DNA from: an uncultured Acinetobacter sp.
Lineage (GTDB): Bacteria; Pseudomonadota; Gammaproteobacteria; Pseudomonadales; Moraxellaceae
Length of the DNA stretch: 64,000 bases
Assembly (NCBI RefSeq): GCF_947626835.1
Contig: NZ_CANQTS010000004.1
Location: 1-64,000, forward strand
Direction of reading: 5' to 3'
The notes under the pieces are model-generated. The model saw only the letters and a program-made list of their open reading frames with translations. It was not told the origin of the DNA and made no database searches. Positions 62,548 through 64,000 of the stretch are shown here, piece by piece; positions within the stretch are counted from its first letter, which is position 1, and every line of letters starts with the position of its first letter. A program made the position numbers and the translations under genes.

Positions 62548-64000
62548 TTAGGACGGCTTCTTATTTCCAAATATTCGTTTTTTCTTAACCACAGCACTCT
62601 TGATAGCTGGCATGACTATTTTTGCTTGTGGCTTTTTAACAACCTTACGTTTAACAACAGTTTTAGGCTTAGATTCGGTATTCTCTTTATTTTCAATCAC
62701 AGGTTGATCTGACACATCTATTGATACACGCTCAGCTACACGCTTTAAATTCGGCTGCATAATTTTTAAAGCAGCCAAAGCATATACACGACAATCCAGT
62801 GCTTCATTTCGTGCTCGATCTGGCTTATGCCATTCACGTATTGGCTGTCCTTTGACATAGCGGATAATCAATTTTTCAGCCGTTAATTGTCTATACCATT
62901 CACTTTCTCGGTCATGTGGAAAATGACAATATCCCGGTCCTTTCTTTTCTAAATCCAAACGGCGCATGACAGTGAGTTTGGCTTCATCAACCCCCACAAT
63001 GAATAAATCAACTTTACGCTTATCTTTACCCGATTGCTTACGCTGTGGACTTTGCACAATCGGCATACCCCAACCGGCACGCCCTTTAATTGCAAATAAT
63101 TTTCTATTTCTACGACTTTTTACATATTCATAGGCACGCTGTGTATAACCAGCCGTACCACCTGTATCTAAACATGCAGCCGAAACACTCAGTTGTGCAC
63201 CCGATTCATGCAGATACGTAGCTTCAAGAATGTCGTCTAATTCTTCCCAGATTTCATCACCCAGCGGATCACCCCAAAGCACACGGTAATCAATAGACCA
63301 ACTTTCTTCACCTACACCCCAAGCGACAATCTCAAGTTCTAAACGATCCATCTGCATGTCGATACCACAAGTTAGATAGACACCTGCGTTCGGCACACGT
63401 GCGACATATTCCTCAGCACGCAATTGAAGTATTTCAGGATCTGCCTTATCTCCATTTTCTTCATAAGTTTCACCCAGTGACACATTTACAAATACCTGTA
63501 AATCATCAAGTGTCAATTTATCCAAATAGGATTGCACGATGTCACGCATCTTACGGAATGTAGAAAGCATCTCTGGTGCGTGAAAGCTAATATGCCCCTT
63601 AAAAGGCTTTTCGGCTTTCCAACCATGACCAAGTTTTTCAGCATTGCGAATCGATGCAATGCGCTCACCATCAGACCACACTACACCACAGCATTCACAG
63701 CGATAACCCGCTGTTTCAACATCATGTTCTTGATCCAAATCCTCTTTTGCATCTTGAATATTTGTAGATTTTCGACCCTGCCAAGTGACATTTTCCCACC
63801 TTAAAAATTGCGCTTCATTGCAATGTGGACAAGGTACATAATACCGGCGCATATCACCTTGCTTAAACGCATTTTCAACACGGCTTGCACCTGCAATAGT
63901 GGGTGTGCTTGATTCAGTTCTTAATGCTTGGTCGCCAAATGTTGCAGAACGCTGAGCAAGTAATTCAATTGGATCACCTTCTGCCGTTGCCTCCATGCCG
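62548..64000 (-). CDS. Terminase large subunit, lambda gpA type (5' part outside window)
   Basis: C-terminal 480-odd residues of the packaging motor. The N-terminal ATPase is outside the window: the frame is open at 64000, and the first Met in view is preceded in frame by Gly, as in the conserved DEVDG-M motif region. Zinc-finger-like YVPCPHCNEAQFLRWENV and YRCECCGVVWSDGER, and nuclease region GIDMQMDRLELEIVAWG, are lambda gpA-type. The extended Lys-rich C-terminus (about 30 residues) is unusual. Confidence 0.93.
   Translation of the reverse strand, partial: GMEATAEGDPIELLAQRSATFGDQALRTESSTPTIAGASRVENAFKQGDMRRYYVPCPHCNEAQFLRWENVTWQGRKSTNIQDAKEDLDQEHDVETAGYRCECCGVVWSDGERIASIRNAEKLGHGWKAEKPFKGHISFHAPEMLSTFRKMRDIVQSYLDKLTLDDLQVFVNVSLGETYEENGDKADPEILQLRAEEYVARVPNAGVYLTCGIDMQMDRLELEIVAWGVGEESWSIDYRVLWGDPLGDEIWEELDDILEATYLHESGAQLSVSAACLDTGGTAGYTQRAYEYVKSRRNRKLFAIKGRAGWGMPIVQSPQRKQSGKDKRKVDLFIVGVDEAKLTVMRRLDLEKKGPGYCHFPHDRESEWYRQLTAEKLIIRYVKGQPIREWHKPDRARNEALDCRVYALAALKIMQPNLKRVAERVSIDVSDQPVIENKENTESKPKTVVKRKVVKKPQAKIVMPAIKSAVVKKKRIFGNKKPS

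Larger units (their letters stand above)
44541..64000 (-). mobile_element. Prophage (lambda-like head, P2-like contractile tail), left part
   Basis: From the tRNA-Val attachment fragment to the window end, every gene that I recognise is a phage structural gene on the minus strand, ordered terminase-portal-capsid-connector-tail. Integrase, repressor, replication and lysis genes are not in the window and should lie beyond 64000. Confidence 0.95.

Overview
The window is a stretch of an Acinetobacter-like gammaproteobacterial chromosome (my inference from protein sequences, low-to-moderate GC and gene order; no search was run). It runs into the left part of an integrated prophage that continues past the window end.

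Region 1 (1-7.9 kb) is a surface-adhesin locus. A type I secretion operon on the minus strand (TolC-like outer membrane protein, ABC exporter, HlyD-like adaptor; 7841 to 2996) is followed after a terminator by a BapA/LapA-like adhesin gene. The adhesin has a Bap-type N-terminus, near-identical Ig-like repeats and a tract of 218 Ser-Asp dipeptides. It is cut off at base 77 by the end of an insertion sequence whose first three bases supply the stop codon, so the exporter looks intact but its probable cargo is truncated.

Region 2 (8-44.5 kb) is ordinary core chromosome: kdsD-kdsC-lptC-lptA-lptB (Kdo synthesis and LPS transport), cysS, a tRNA-Gly(GCC), pyrB with a catalytically degenerate pyrC', rlmKL, clpB with a heat-shock-like promoter, an OsmC protein divergent from crp, an aldo/keto reductase, an M48 lipoprotein protease, hisZ-purA, an Epd-like GAPDH, alaS-lysC-csrA, rnhB, a cytochrome b561 flanked by two paralogous four-cysteine secreted proteins, an adenine-deaminase-type gene with an NCS2 purine permease, and monomeric icd.

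Region 3 (44.54 kb to the end) is a prophage integrated in a tRNA-Val(GAC) gene. The displaced 3' part of the tRNA lies at 44541-44591, so the intact tRNA and the integrase should lie beyond 64 kb. All phage genes seen are on the minus strand. Read from the right edge they are: lambda-type terminase large subunit (partial), a three-gene cassette, a gpW-like protein, lambda-type portal, an HK97-type protease fused to the major capsid protein, connector genes, and then a complete P2-type contractile tail (V, W, J, I, H, fibre chaperone, FI, FII, E/E', T, U, X, D). It is a chimera of a lambda-like head and a P2-like tail. The E/E' pair is joined by a predicted -1 frameshift that I translated by hand. 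A motif with core TGAATAATGA (19 bp identical in three copies) occurs at five transcription-unit boundaries, one of them inside the protease-capsid fusion gene. This motif is the least explained signal in the window.
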